From JBBQNY01 sp038221545 (lineage in GTDB: Bacteria; Pseudomonadota; Gammaproteobacteria; Xanthomonadales; Ahniellaceae), in the NCBI GenBank assembly GCA_038221545.1, contig JBBRIE010000018.1, positions 1-24,255 of the forward strand: 24,255 bases of DNA, given 5' to 3'. Under the pieces are notes generated by a model. That model worked only from the letters and a program-made list of their open reading frames with translations. It was not told where the DNA came from and did not search any database. Every line of letters starts with the position of its first letter. The first letter of the stretch is position 1. Of the stretch, positions 13,296 to 21,803 are shown piece by piece. The position numbers were made by a program, and so were the translations under genes.

Positions 13296-15389
13296 TCATG
13301 GCGCGTGGCCGCCAAGGAAGGCGAGCAGTTGCGCCTCGTCCCAGGTCTCGATGCCGAACTCCCGCGCTTTCTCCAGCTTCGATCCCGCGGCGGCGCCGGC
13401 CACGACCAGGGAGGTCTTCTTCGACACGCTGCCGCTGACTCGCGCGCCCAAAGCCTCCAGCTTCGCTCCGGCCTGTTCGCGAGACATCGACTCGAGACCG
13501 CCCGTGAGCACCACCGTTCGACCGGACATCGGTCCTTCGAGCGCGCGCTGCGGCGCGCCTTCGGGCCACGTCACGGCCGCGGCCCGAAGCTCCGCGATCA
13601 CGGCGCGATTGTGCGGCTCCGCGAAGAAGCGCGCGACCCGCCCCGCAACGATCGGCCCCACGTCCGGAATGGCCTTCAAGGCGTCCTCGTCAGCCGCCAT
13701 CAACCCGTCGAGCGACCCGAAGTGACGTGCCAGCGCCTTTGCGGTGGACTCGCCGACCTCCCGGATGCCGAGCGCGAACAACAGCCGATCGAGTGTGGTG
13801 TTGCGGCTGCGCTCGATCGCCGACACCAGGTTCTCGGCCCACCGAGTGGCGATCCTGCCGGCTTTCACCGTGGCAGGAACCACGCCGTCGCGCTCGTCCG
13901 CGCGCCGCTTCATCTCGGTGAAGTCCGCGACTTCGAGGCGATACAGGTCCGCGACGTTTCGCACCACGCCGAAATCCACCAGCGCCTCGCTGAAGCGGTC
14001 GCCCAGGCCTTCGATGTCCATCGCCCTGCGCGAAGCGAAATGCAGCAGCGCCTGCTGGCGTTGCGCGGCGCAGAAGAGCCCGCCAGTACAGCGAAGAACC
14101 GCCTCGCCCTCCTCGCGGGCGACCGCCGAACCGCACACCGGGCAGGCCGCGGGCAGGCGATACGCGACGTGCACAGGGCTTCCCTGCGAATCCATGGGCC
14201 GCCGCTCTTCGATCACGCGCAGCACCTCGGGGATCACGTCCCCCGCGCGACGTACAACCACCTCGTCGCCCACGCGCACGTCGAGGCGCTCGATCTGCCC
14301 GGCGTTGTGCAACGTCGCGTTGGTCACGGTGACGCCGGCCACGGCCACCGGCTCCAGGCGCGCCACGGGTGTGAGCGCGCCGGTTCGACCGACCTGGACG
14401 TCGATCGCGCGCACCCGCGTCGAGACCTCCTGCGCCGGGAATTTATGCGCCAGCGCCCACCGTGGCGCGCGCGACACGAATCCCATCGCCCGTTGCTGCT
14501 CGAGCCGGTCCAGCTTGTAGACGACGCCATCGATGTCGTAGTCGAGCCCATCGCGCGCGTCGCCGATGCGGCGGTAGTAGGCGAGCAGCCCCGCGACCCC
14601 GTTCGCGGTGTCGGTGTCGGGACTCACCGGCAAACCGAGGCCGGCGAACCAGGCCAGCACTGCGCTGTGCGAATCGGGCAAGTCCTGCTCGCCGGTCTCG
14701 CCCAATGCGTAAGCGTAGAACGACAGCGGCCGCAGCGCGGTGACCGCCGGGTCGACCTGTCGGAGGGACCCGGCGGCGCCGTTGCGCGGATTCGCCAGAG
14801 TCCGCTCGCCGTGTTCCCGCGCCCGCGCGTTGAAGCGTTCGAAGCCGCGCTTGGGCATGAATACTTCGCCGCGCACCTCGACGAGCGCGGGAGCGCGACC
14901 GCGCAACCGATGCGGCACGGCGGCGATGGTGCGCACGTTGGCCGTGACGTCTTCGCCGGTGGCGCCGTCACCTCGGGTCGCCGCGCGCACCAGCTCGCCA
15001 TGCTCGTAGCGCAGGCTGATGGCCAATCCGTCGATCTTGGGCTCGACCGAGAACACCGGATCCTGCGCCCCCGTCTCCTTCTCGATGCGGGCGACAAACT
15101 CGGCGACCTCTCCGTCGCTGAACGCATTGCCGAGCGACAGCATCGGCACTGCATGCTCCACCTGTGCGAACGCAGAGGAAGCGCGCGCGCCGACTTTGCG
15201 CGTCGGCGAGTCCTCTCCCGGTATCTCCGGATGTGCGGCCTCGAGCATTTCGAGCGCTCGCCGCAACGCGTCGTATTCCGCGTCGGGGATGACCGGCGAA
15301 TCCTCGTCGTGATAGCGGCGGTCGTGGGTGGCCAGCGACTCGCGCAACGTCGCGATCCGGGCCGCTGGGGACTGCACGTCCCGCGGCAT
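13296..15389 (-). CDS. ligA: NAD-dependent DNA ligase LigA
   Basis: The product is 697 residues. Order: N-terminal NAD-binding domain Ia with HDRRYHDED and PDAEYD; nucleotidyltransferase domain with the AMP-accepting Lys118 in EPKIDGLA; OB fold; four-Cys zinc finger (CPVCG...CTGGLFC, about 405-435); helix-hairpin-helix repeats (IREVGESTAKALARHFG, IPDVGPIVAGRVARFF); C-terminal BRCT domain (about 620-697, GRTVVLTGGLESMSR). It seals nicks during replication and repair. The ATG shares one base with the zipA stop (TGATG). A GTG one codon upstream is equally possible. All catalytic motifs are intact. Confidence 0.97.
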   Translation of the reverse strand: MPRDVQSPAARIATLRESLATHDRRYHDEDSPVIPDAEYDALRRALEMLEAAHPEIPGEDSPTRKVGARASSAFAQVEHAVPMLSLGNAFSDGEVAEFVARIEKETGAQDPVFSVEPKIDGLAISLRYEHGELVRAATRGDGATGEDVTANVRTIAAVPHRLRGRAPALVEVRGEVFMPKRGFERFNARAREHGERTLANPRNGAAGSLRQVDPAVTALRPLSFYAYALGETGEQDLPDSHSAVLAWFAGLGLPVSPDTDTANGVAGLLAYYRRIGDARDGLDYDIDGVVYKLDRLEQQRAMGFVSRAPRWALAHKFPAQEVSTRVRAIDVQVGRTGALTPVARLEPVAVAGVTVTNATLHNAGQIERLDVRVGDEVVVRRAGDVIPEVLRVIEERRPMDSQGSPVHVAYRLPAACPVCGSAVAREEGEAVLRCTGGLFCAAQRQQALLHFASRRAMDIEGLGDRFSEALVDFGVVRNVADLYRLEVADFTEMKRRADERDGVVPATVKAGRIATRWAENLVSAIERSRNTTLDRLLFALGIREVGESTAKALARHFGSLDGLMAADEDALKAIPDVGPIVAGRVARFFAEPHNRAVIAELRAAAVTWPEGAPQRALEGPMSGRTVVLTGGLESMSREQAGAKLEALGARVSGSVSKKTSLVVAGAAAGSKLEKAREFGIETWDEAQLLAFLGGHAP

Positions 15390-16360
15390 CACCAGGACCG
15401 CTTGATCGTCTGCCGTTCGGTCGTCCGGTCATAGCCCCGCAGGTCGTCCCGGATGTGCTGGATGCGTTGCCGGCCGAGGGCGTTGTGTTCCTCGTCGAGC
15501 ACCTGCGCTCCCAGCAGCTCGGCCATTCGCTGGGCCGTCGGCAGCATGGTGTCCCACGCTTCGAGCGCACGCATGGGTCCAGGCAGCGTCATGAAGAAGG
15601 TGAGTCCAGGCGTCGACAACTCCGTGATCCGCGTCAGGTCGAAGCTTCCGGGTTTGGTCATGTTGGCAACGCTGAACACCGGGCCCGCGTCGGGTCGGCC
15701 GTCCACAAGGCGGTGGTAAACGTCCATGGCACCGAACTCGAGCCCGCACTTCTCGGTGGCGACCACGAGTTCATAGCCGCTGATCTCCTCGCCCGGCGCG
15801 GCCACGACGAACAACGTGACCAGGCGGTCGTGGAGTGCGTCTCCGCGGCCGCCAAGCTGCGGCCGCGTCGACGCTGCCACCGAACGGGCTTCGTGCCCGC
15901 TGGCGGCGCTCGACGCCGGCGCAGGTTTCTGCGGCGAATCCGCCTCCTGCACGCTTCGGGCATCGCCGAAGGTCGGCTCGACCCGCGTTCGTGCACCTCG
16001 CCTGGAAGGCACGCCAGGCAGCTCCGACGCATCGGCGATCGGGTCTCCCGCGATTTCCTGGCTGAGTTTCTCGAGTTCTGCCGCAAGGTCCGCATCGAAG
16101 GCGACCGGCCGTCCGCGTGCCTTGGCACTTTCCATCGCCTCCGCAGCAGCGGCCGAGCGAGCGGCCGCTGCGCTGTCGCCCGCATCGACTTCCGAGCCAT
16201 CCAGCGACGGCTCGCGGCGAACCTGGCCGCGCACGCGACCTGGCGGTGCATGGATGCGCTCGCCCTGGACCCGCCTGCGCTGATGGCTCCACGCGATCCA
16301 TGCGAGCCACAGCGCGCCGAGGATGGCGATGACGAGGCGCAACAGGTTCTGGTCGCTCAT
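15389..16360 (-). CDS. zipA: Cell division protein ZipA
   Basis: The product is 323 residues. One N-terminal membrane segment (about 6-26, LLRLVIAILGALWLAWIAW) is followed by a basic stretch (HQRRRVQGER), a long variable linker (about 35-185, rich in Ala, Ser, Pro and charges) and the C-terminal FtsZ-binding domain (about 190-320) with LVTLFVVAAPGEEISGYELV, FSVANMTKPGSFDL and LTFFMTLPGP. ZipA tethers FtsZ to the inner membrane at the septum. It lies 13 bases after smc and overlaps ligA, an order known from other gammaproteobacteria. The start is the ATG just before the membrane segment. Confidence 0.95.
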   Translation of the reverse strand: MSDQNLLRLVIAILGALWLAWIAWSHQRRRVQGERIHAPPGRVRGQVRREPSLDGSEVDAGDSAAAARSAAAAEAMESAKARGRPVAFDADLAAELEKLSQEIAGDPIADASELPGVPSRRGARTRVEPTFGDARSVQEADSPQKPAPASSAASGHEARSVAASTRPQLGGRGDALHDRLVTLFVVAAPGEEISGYELVVATEKCGLEFGAMDVYHRLVDGRPDAGPVFSVANMTKPGSFDLTRITELSTPGLTFFMTLPGPMRALEAWDTMLPTAQRMAELLGAQVLDEEHNALGRQRIQHIRDDLRGYDRTTERQTIKRSW

Positions 16361-16373
16361 GAGTACGTTCGGA

Positions 16374-19300
16374 TCACGCGGCGCCCGCGAGTTTAGCCGC
16401 TTCGGCCAGATCCACCTGCACCAGCCGCGAAACACCCGGCTCGCGCATGGTCACGCCGCAGAGCTGGCTGGTCGACTCCATCGTCGCCTTGTTGTGCGTG
16501 ACGATGATGAACTGCACATGCTCGCTCATCTCGCGAACCATCTGCGAGAAGCGGCCGACGTTGGCCTCGTCCAGCGGCGCGTCGACCTCGTCGAGCAGGC
16601 AAAACGGCGCAGGGTTGAGCCGGAAGATGGAGAACACCAGCGCAACCGCCGTCAGGGCCTTCTCGCCACCGGACAGGAGGGAGATGCTGCTCACGCGCTT
16701 GCCCGGAGGGCGCGCCATGATGGTGACGCCCGTGTCGAGGAGGTCCTCGCCGGTCAATTCGAGGTAAGCGTGCCCGCCGCCAAACAATTGCGGGAACAAT
16801 TCCTGCAGGCCGGCGTTGACGCGCTCGAAGGTTTCCTTGAATCGAGAGCGCGTCTCGCGATCGAGCTTGCGGATCGCGCCTTCGAGCTCGGCCATCGCCG
16901 TTTCGAGGTCGAGCAACTGCGCGTCGAGGTAACCCTTGCGCTCGGACTGCTCGCGGAATTCCTGGATCGCGGCAAGGTTCACGGGTTCCAGACGACGCAT
17001 CTTCAGCGCCACTTCGTCGGCGCGTGCGTGCCAGCGCGCGTTGTCGGCGTCCTCCGCAAGACTCGCCGCCAGCGCTTCGAGATCGAAACCCGCAACGAGG
17101 ATTGACTCCCGCAGAGTCTCGGCGCGAACGCGCGCACCCTGCGCATCGACCCTGCGCTGCGCGACCGCGTCGCGGACGGCATTGCTGGCAGCGTCTAGGC
17201 GGGTGCGTTCCGCCTCGAAGCCACGGGTTTCGCTGGCGATGTCCTCGAGCGACTGGCGGGCGGCGACCAGCGCGCGATCGACCAGCAGGCGCTGCTCGAG
17301 GTAGGTCTGGCGCTCCTGATCGAGCTGCGCCGCCGGGGCATGGCCCTCGGCCAATTGCGCATCGATACCCTCGCTTTGCGTGTGCAGCTGGGCGCGCTGC
17401 GTCACCAGCCGTTCCCGCGCCTGTTCGAGCGAGGCGAGCCGCGCCCGCTTTGACTCGATGGCGAGTGCGCGGGCGTGCAACTGCTCCTCGACATCGCGAA
17501 GCGCCGCTCGCGCCTCTTCGCGCGACTCGAGCAAATCGCGACGCTTGCGGTCGAGCTCTCCCCGCTCGCCCTCCATGTCCCCCATTCGGCCGATGACGCC
17601 ATCGAGCCGGCCTCGCGCATCGCGGGCCTGCTGCGTGACCGATTCAGCCTGGGAGGTCGCTTCGGACAACTCGGCGTCGATGCGGGCGAGGCGCGCCACC
17701 GCTGCGTCGAGCCTGCCACGCTGCGAAGTCACCTGCCCGGCCAGCTCGGCGGCTCGCCGTTGCGCGGCGTACTGCGCATGCTGGGCTTCGTCGCGCGCGG
17801 TTTCCGCCGCATTGATTTCCGACTGCAGTGCGGCCAGCTGTCCTGCCTGCGCGGCTGCGCGCTGTTGCAGTGCTGCAAGCGATGCGCGCAACTGCGTCAA
17901 TTCCCGCTCGCGGGCCAGCATGCCCGCCTGGGCGACATCGGCGCGGAGCACCCGCATCCAGTCGCGGCCCAGCCATTCGCCACCTGGCGTGATCACCGAT
18001 CGCCCGGCATCCAGTTGCGATGCAATCGCGCGCGCCTGCGACAGGTCCTGCGCAACCTCCACTTCCGCGAGCAGCGACAGCGCCGCCGCCGGTCCCTGCA
18101 CCTTGCTGGCGAGCGATCCGCCCACGCCCGCCTGCGCGCCACCTGAGCGAAGCAGTCCGAAGTCCGCGTGCTCCAGCCCGTCGAGCCCGGCGCGATCGGC
18201 ATGCGGATCCTCGACCAGCACCGCGTCAAGCCAGCCACTCAACACGGTTTCCACCGCACGCTCCCAGCCGGCCTCGACGTGCAGCGCGAGCCCGAGTCGT
18301 TGTGCGTCGGCGAGGCCGGAATGCGCAAGCGCCTCCGCCAACGCACCGGATGCGCCACCCAGCGCCGCCTGCTGCAATGCTTCCAGCGAAGCGAGACGGC
18401 CGCCGGCTGCCTCGATTTCTCCGCGCATCGACGCCTGCTGCTCGAGCTGTTCGCGTTGCCGGCAGGCTGCGTCGTCGCCGCGGCTGCGGCGTGCATCGAG
18501 ATCGTCGCGCAGCGCGGCGAGCGACTCGGCGCCCGCTTTCTGCGCCGCCTCCATATCCACCAGGGCGACATTCAATGCGGCCACATCGAGCAGGCCCTTC
18601 TCCTGGGCCAACGCCTCGCGCCGGCGCGAGATTTCAAGCGCCTGCCGATCCAGGTAGTCGATCCGGGTCCGCTCGACCTCGGCGAGTTTGGCGGCCTCGC
18701 CGCTGACTTTGGCGTATTCGTCCCAACGCGCCTGCCAATCCCCGATGGCGGCTTCGGCGGCGAGCTGGGTCGCGCGACCCTGTTGCACGAGGCCGCGCGC
18801 GGTTTCGATCTGCGGTTCCGCGTCGCCCAGTGCCGCGCGCAATTCATCTATCTGGAGTGCATCGGACTCGAGATGGCTTGCGATGGCCGCGATCTGCACG
18901 GCGATCTCCTGGGCGCTCCTCGACAGACGCTCGGCGAGTTCGCGGCGGTGTGCGATCTGCTGCTCGATGCGCGCGATTTCCGCGCCCACCCGGTACACAT
19001 CCGCCTGCGCGGCATTGAAGCCATCGGTCGCGCCCTGCTGGCGTCCGCGGAACCGTTCAAGCTCGGCCTCGACGCGGCGCTGTTCCGCGAGGCTTTTCTC
19101 CAATTCGAGTTCCTCGCCCCGGAGCTCGGACTCGCGCAGCACCAGTTCGGCGTCGAGCGCGCGCAGTTCCAGCAGTTTGAGTTCCGCCGACACCTGCTCG
19201 TGTTCGCGCTGCAGGCGCTGGTAGCGCTCGGCGGCCTTGGCCTGCCGCTGCAGGTGCTCGCACTGGCGCCCGATTTCCTGCGCCTGGTCGCGCACGCGAT

Positions 19301-19874
19301 TGAGGTTTTCGCGGGTCGACTTGATCCGGCTCTCGGTTTCCCGGCGCCGCTCCTTGTAGCGCGAGATTCCTGCCGCTTCCTCGAGATGCATGCGGAGGTC
19401 TTCGGGTCGTGCCTCGACGATCTGGGAAATCATTCCCTGTTCGATGATGGAGTAGCTGCGCGGCCCGAGACCGGTGCCGAGGAACACGTCGAGGATGTCG
19501 CGCCTACGGCAGCGCGCACCGTTGAGGTAGTAGGTCGAGATGGAGTCGCGGCTCACCGTGCGCTTGACGGAAATCTCGGAGAAGCGCGCGTACTCGCCGC
19601 CCGCGGCACCATCGCTGTTGTCGAAGATGAGTTCGACAGTGGCGGCACCCACCGGCTTGCGCGCCGAAGATCCCGAAAAGATGACGTCGGTCAGGCTGTC
19701 GCCACGCAGGCGGGACGCAGCGCTCTCGCCCATCACCCACCGGATCGCGTCGATGATGTTGGACTTGCCGCAGCCGTTCGGACCGACAATCCCGATCATG
19801 TTGGTGGGCAGGTGCAACGTGGTCGGGTCGACGAACGACTTGAATCCGGCCAGCTTGATCGTGGTTAGGCGCAT
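16374..19874 (-). CDS. smc: Chromosome partition ATPase SMC
   Basis: The product is 1166 residues. Walker A GPNGCGKSN is at 31-39, preceded by MRLTTIKLAGFKSFVDPT. Two long coiled-coil arms (about 165-490 and 660-1000) flank a hinge domain (about 500-650, with GWLDAVLVEDPHA and GRSVITPGGEWLG). The C-terminal half of the ATPase head has the signature LLSGGEKALTA (about 1065) and Walker B PFCLLDEVDAPLDEAN (about 1093). SMC dimers with ScpA and ScpB extrude DNA loops and arrange the chromosome. The partners lie about 1.1 kb away on the opposite strand. The start is fixed by the conserved N-terminus; no Shine-Dalgarno is evident. The gene heads smc-zipA-ligA-epmA. Confidence 0.97.
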   Translation of the reverse strand: MRLTTIKLAGFKSFVDPTTLHLPTNMIGIVGPNGCGKSNIIDAIRWVMGESAASRLRGDSLTDVIFSGSSARKPVGAATVELIFDNSDGAAGGEYARFSEISVKRTVSRDSISTYYLNGARCRRRDILDVFLGTGLGPRSYSIIEQGMISQIVEARPEDLRMHLEEAAGISRYKERRRETESRIKSTRENLNRVRDQAQEIGRQCEHLQRQAKAAERYQRLQREHEQVSAELKLLELRALDAELVLRESELRGEELELEKSLAEQRRVEAELERFRGRQQGATDGFNAAQADVYRVGAEIARIEQQIAHRRELAERLSRSAQEIAVQIAAIASHLESDALQIDELRAALGDAEPQIETARGLVQQGRATQLAAEAAIGDWQARWDEYAKVSGEAAKLAEVERTRIDYLDRQALEISRRREALAQEKGLLDVAALNVALVDMEAAQKAGAESLAALRDDLDARRSRGDDAACRQREQLEQQASMRGEIEAAGGRLASLEALQQAALGGASGALAEALAHSGLADAQRLGLALHVEAGWERAVETVLSGWLDAVLVEDPHADRAGLDGLEHADFGLLRSGGAQAGVGGSLASKVQGPAAALSLLAEVEVAQDLSQARAIASQLDAGRSVITPGGEWLGRDWMRVLRADVAQAGMLARERELTQLRASLAALQQRAAAQAGQLAALQSEINAAETARDEAQHAQYAAQRRAAELAGQVTSQRGRLDAAVARLARIDAELSEATSQAESVTQQARDARGRLDGVIGRMGDMEGERGELDRKRRDLLESREEARAALRDVEEQLHARALAIESKRARLASLEQARERLVTQRAQLHTQSEGIDAQLAEGHAPAAQLDQERQTYLEQRLLVDRALVAARQSLEDIASETRGFEAERTRLDAASNAVRDAVAQRRVDAQGARVRAETLRESILVAGFDLEALAASLAEDADNARWHARADEVALKMRRLEPVNLAAIQEFREQSERKGYLDAQLLDLETAMAELEGAIRKLDRETRSRFKETFERVNAGLQELFPQLFGGGHAYLELTGEDLLDTGVTIMARPPGKRVSSISLLSGGEKALTAVALVFSIFRLNPAPFCLLDEVDAPLDEANVGRFSQMVREMSEHVQFIIVTHNKATMESTSQLCGVTMREPGVSRLVQVDLAEAAKLAGAA

Positions 19875-19972
19875 TGAAGGTTTCGCGGTGGAGTTGCAGG
19901 AGTGACGGGCGAGGCGACTGGCGCCGGCGCCGGGCGAACGCGCGCGGCCGAAGGGCCAGCGGGAGGGCGCGG

Positions 19973-20002
19973 AGTATACCGACCGGGCTGCCCCGGACCC
20001 GG
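19973..20002 (-). promoter_or_regulatory. bolA end hairpin and possible smc promoter
   Basis: In the 136-base gap between bolA and smc, arms CCGGG (19998-20002 on the minus strand) and CCCGG (19983-19987) form a small hairpin soon after the bolA stop. Five bases later comes TATACT (19973-19978), a good -10 hexamer without a clear -35. Transcription from it would give a leader of about 90 bases before the smc ATG. That leader contains the 12-base palindrome GGCGCCGGCGCC (19920-19931). Confidence 0.4.
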
Positions 20003-20010
20003 TGCCGCGC

Positions 20011-20292
20011 TCAGCAGTGCTGCTCGTCCGGCGAGAGTGCGGTGATCGTCAAGGCATGGATGTCCGTCGCCATGAGCTCGCCAAGCGCCGCGTACACCGC
20101 GCGGTGCCTGGCCAGCGACGCCCGTCCCGAGAATGCGCCGCTCACGATGCGCAGGGCAAAATGGCCGCGCCCGTCGCGTGCGCCCTCGTGCCCGGCGTGG
20201 CGATGCGATTCGTCCGTGATCGCGAGTTCGACGGGCTCGAGCGCCGCCCTCAAACGCACCTCCATGGCCTGCATCCGCTCGGCGTTGCTCAT
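20011..20292 (-). CDS. bolA: BolA family protein
   Basis: The product is 93 residues, a typical BolA. Seen: ITDESHRHAGH, then HFALRIVSGAFSGRASLARHRAVYAALGELM and DIHALTITALSPDE. This corresponds to the conserved S-H-x-H, VS-x-F-x-G, RHR-x-(V/I)Y and HAL-x-(I/L) pattern. BolA proteins bind monothiol glutaredoxins (GrxD) through a shared [2Fe-2S] cluster and also influence cell shape and gene expression. RHR-VY is nearer to BolA than to IbaG. The gene overlaps the yciI stop by four bases (ATGA), so the two are co-translated. Its partner glutaredoxin is not in the window. Confidence 0.92.
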   Translation of the reverse strand: MSNAERMQAMEVRLRAALEPVELAITDESHRHAGHEGARDGRGHFALRIVSGAFSGRASLARHRAVYAALGELMATDIHALTITALSPDEQHC

Positions 20293-20588
20293 GGCAACAC
20301 CGGCACGAAAGGATCGACGTCGGCGTGCGACCACGCGCCTTCGAGCAGGTACGGGTCCATGTCCGCCCAGGCCCTGGCCGCCGCAATTGAGCTGAAGTCG
20401 GCGATGACAAGGCTTCCGGCGTAGCCGGCGGGACCCGGCTCCCGGCTGTCGATGGCAGGCAATGGCCCAGCCACGAGCAGGCGCCCGTCGTCGCGCAACG
20501 CATGCAGGCGCGCGAGGTGAGCGCCGCGCGCCGCGAGGCGTGTCGCCAATGCGCCGGAAAAGTCGTGTCCACGAATGGCATACCACAT
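20289..20588 (-). CDS. yciI: YciI family protein
   Basis: The product is 99 residues, the full YciI length. It has the expected MWYAIRGHDF start, RLAARGAHLARLHALRDDGRLLVAGPLPAIDS, GYAGSLVIADF, AWADMDPYLLEGAW and DPFVPVLP end. The fold is a ferredoxin-like dimer with a conserved His-Asp pair (H24 in RGAHLARL and D78 in DMDPY). Its reaction is not established in most bacteria. It precedes bolA with a four-base overlap. In related genomes I recall the septation gene yciB/ispZ next to it, but that gene is not in this window. The ATG has no Shine-Dalgarno and lies seven bases after TAGACT, suggesting leaderless translation. Confidence 0.92.
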   Translation of the reverse strand: MWYAIRGHDFSGALATRLAARGAHLARLHALRDDGRLLVAGPLPAIDSREPGPAGYAGSLVIADFSSIAAARAWADMDPYLLEGAWSHADVDPFVPVLP

Positions 20589-20595
20589 GCGAATC

Positions 20596-20601
20596 AGTCT
20601 A
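20596..20601 (-). promoter_or_regulatory. -10-like TAGACT of yciI-bolA
   Basis: TAGACT ends seven bases before the yciI ATG and no Shine-Dalgarno lies between. If it is a -10, transcription would begin at or near the A of the ATG, so yciI would be read from a leaderless mRNA. No -35 was recognised at the usual distance. Confidence 0.45.
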
Positions 20602-20716
20602 GCGGGCCGATTCCTTCCCGCCAGCGCTGGACAAGCATCGTTGCTGCACTTAGGCTTGTAGCCGTCGTCGATCGTCCAGCCTTCGCAACCTGCAGCGCGC
20701 GCCGGCCGAATCCGAC

Positions 20717-20908
20717 TCAAGCCTTCATGCGCTTTGCCCGCCTCCGCGCCGATTTCATTCCGGCCGTGAGCAGGCCCTGGTAATGAACGAAGCAGCCGAG
20801 GCGCATCCGGAGTGATGCGCGCCGCTGCCCCGTGTCGCCGGTAGCGTCGCGCCAGTGTCCGGCGCGCCGCGTAGATTCCGGTCGGCTGCTCCACAGTCCT
20901 TTCCACAT
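20717..20908 (-). CDS. Possible small basic protein (63 residues), unknown
   Basis: I do not recognise this frame. It starts at an ATG with AGGA at a six-base distance, the best ribosome site in the neighbourhood. It encodes 63 residues, strongly basic (13 Arg and 4 Lys), ending MKSARRRAKRMKA. The middle, RMRLGCFVHYQGLLTAG, is mildly hydrophobic but too short for a membrane segment. It lies upstream of yciI on the same strand, with 128 bases between, and starts only 31 bases from scpA in the opposite direction. Against it: GC-rich DNA makes long chance frames common, and two other frames are open here too. It could be a real nucleic-acid-binding small protein, a decayed gene, or chance. Confidence 0.35.
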   Translation of the reverse strand: MWKGLWSSRPESTRRAGHWRDATGDTGQRRASLRMRLGCFVHYQGLLTAGMKSARRRAKRMKA

Positions 20909-20939
20909 TCGTTTTCCTGCACTGTCAGGTGCCGCTCAT

Positions 20940-21803
20940 TTGATCGAAACACCCGCCGCCAACGCGCTCGACGCCGAAACCGTGCCTGCACGCCCGGAGT
21001 CCCATGCGCCGCAGCAACAGGAGATGCCGCTGGCGCTCGTGCAGGGAATGCCCCTGCTCGAGATGCCGCACGATCTCTACATCCCGCCGGACGCGCTCGA
21101 GGTGATCCTGGAGGCGTTCGAGGGACCGCTCGACCTGCTGCTTTACATGATCCGCCGGCAGAACCTCGATATCCTCGACATTCCGATCGCCGAGATCACG
21201 CGGCAGTACGTCGAATACATCGAGCTCATGCAGTCCATCCGGCTCGAGCTCGCCGCCGAGTACCTCGTGATGGCCGCGATCCTGGCGGAGATCAAGTCAA
21301 GGCTGCTGCTGCCGCGGCCCCTCGAGCCCGAAACCATCGAAGGGGATCCCCGCGCCGAGCTGGTCCGGCGCCTGCAGGAGTACGAACGCTTCAAGCTCGC
21401 TGCCGAGTCGCTCGACGCGCTGCCGCGTCAGGACCGCGATTTCGTACTCGCACGCGCCGGGATCGGGGACCGCAAGGTGGTTCGACTGCCACCGCCCGTG
21501 GAGATGCGGGAGCTGCTGCTCGCACTCAAGGATGTGATGAAGCGCGCCGAATTGTTCGGCGAGCATGCAATCCAGCGCGAGGCGCTTTCAGTTCGCAGCC
21601 GCATGGGCGACGTGTTGCGCGCGCTCGCCGACCGCGCGTTCCATCGCTTCGAGTCGCTGTTCGATCCGTCCGAGGGACGCGCCGGGATCGTGGTGACGTT
21701 CCTCGCGATGCTTGAACTCGCCAAGGAGCAGTTGCTGGAATTCACTCAGAACGTTCCCCTGGGTCCCATCTACCTCAAGACCCTCGCCGCCACGGATCCC
21801 TGA
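20940..21803 (+). CDS. scpA: Segregation and condensation protein A (kleisin)
   Basis: The product is 287 residues from the TTG at 20940, which has AGGT nine bases upstream. A disordered N-terminus of about 40 residues leads into LYIPPDALEVILEAFEGPLD, then LLLYMIRRQNLDILDIPI and ITRQYVEYIELM, the ScpA hallmark that binds the SMC neck. The C-terminal winged helix (about 215-280, VVTFLAMLELAKEQLLEF) binds the other SMC head. ScpA closes the SMC ring. The N-terminal stretch QQQEMPLALVQGMPLLEMP resembles that of xanthomonad ScpA, so the start lies upstream of it. A GTG at 20832 or the ATG at about 21024 are alternatives. The stop overlaps scpB (TGATG). Confidence 0.93.
   Translation: MIETPAANALDAETVPARPESHAPQQQEMPLALVQGMPLLEMPHDLYIPPDALEVILEAFEGPLDLLLYMIRRQNLDILDIPIAEITRQYVEYIELMQSIRLELAAEYLVMAAILAEIKSRLLLPRPLEPETIEGDPRAELVRRLQEYERFKLAAESLDALPRQDRDFVLARAGIGDRKVVRLPPPVEMRELLLALKDVMKRAELFGEHAIQREALSVRSRMGDVLRALADRAFHRFESLFDPSEGRAGIVVTFLAMLELAKEQLLEFTQNVPLGPIYLKTLAATDP

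Larger units (their letters stand above)
20589..20939. other. 351-base gap between yciI and scpA
   Basis: No recognised protein family fills this gap. It holds a -10-like hexamer next to yciI (20596-20601), an unassigned 63-codon frame on the minus strand (20717-20908) with a good ribosome site, and on the plus strand the AGGT (20927-20930) that serves the scpA start. TAGATT at 20872-20877 is a weak -10 candidate for scpA. No tRNA, strong terminator or mobile-element end was seen. Confidence 0.5.

Noticed and set aside
13011..15434. Plus-strand frame of 807 codons opposite ligA
   Set aside because: Complete antisense overlap with a well-supported ligase and low-complexity composition.
18168..19868. 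Plus-strand frame of 566 codons opposite smc
   Set aside because: The coiled-coil heptads of SMC produce long open antisense frames. No domain is seen.
20855..21715. Alternative plus frame of 286 codons over scpA
   Set aside because: It overlaps scpA in another frame, lacks a recognisable fold and has a shadow-like Arg/Ala/Pro composition.
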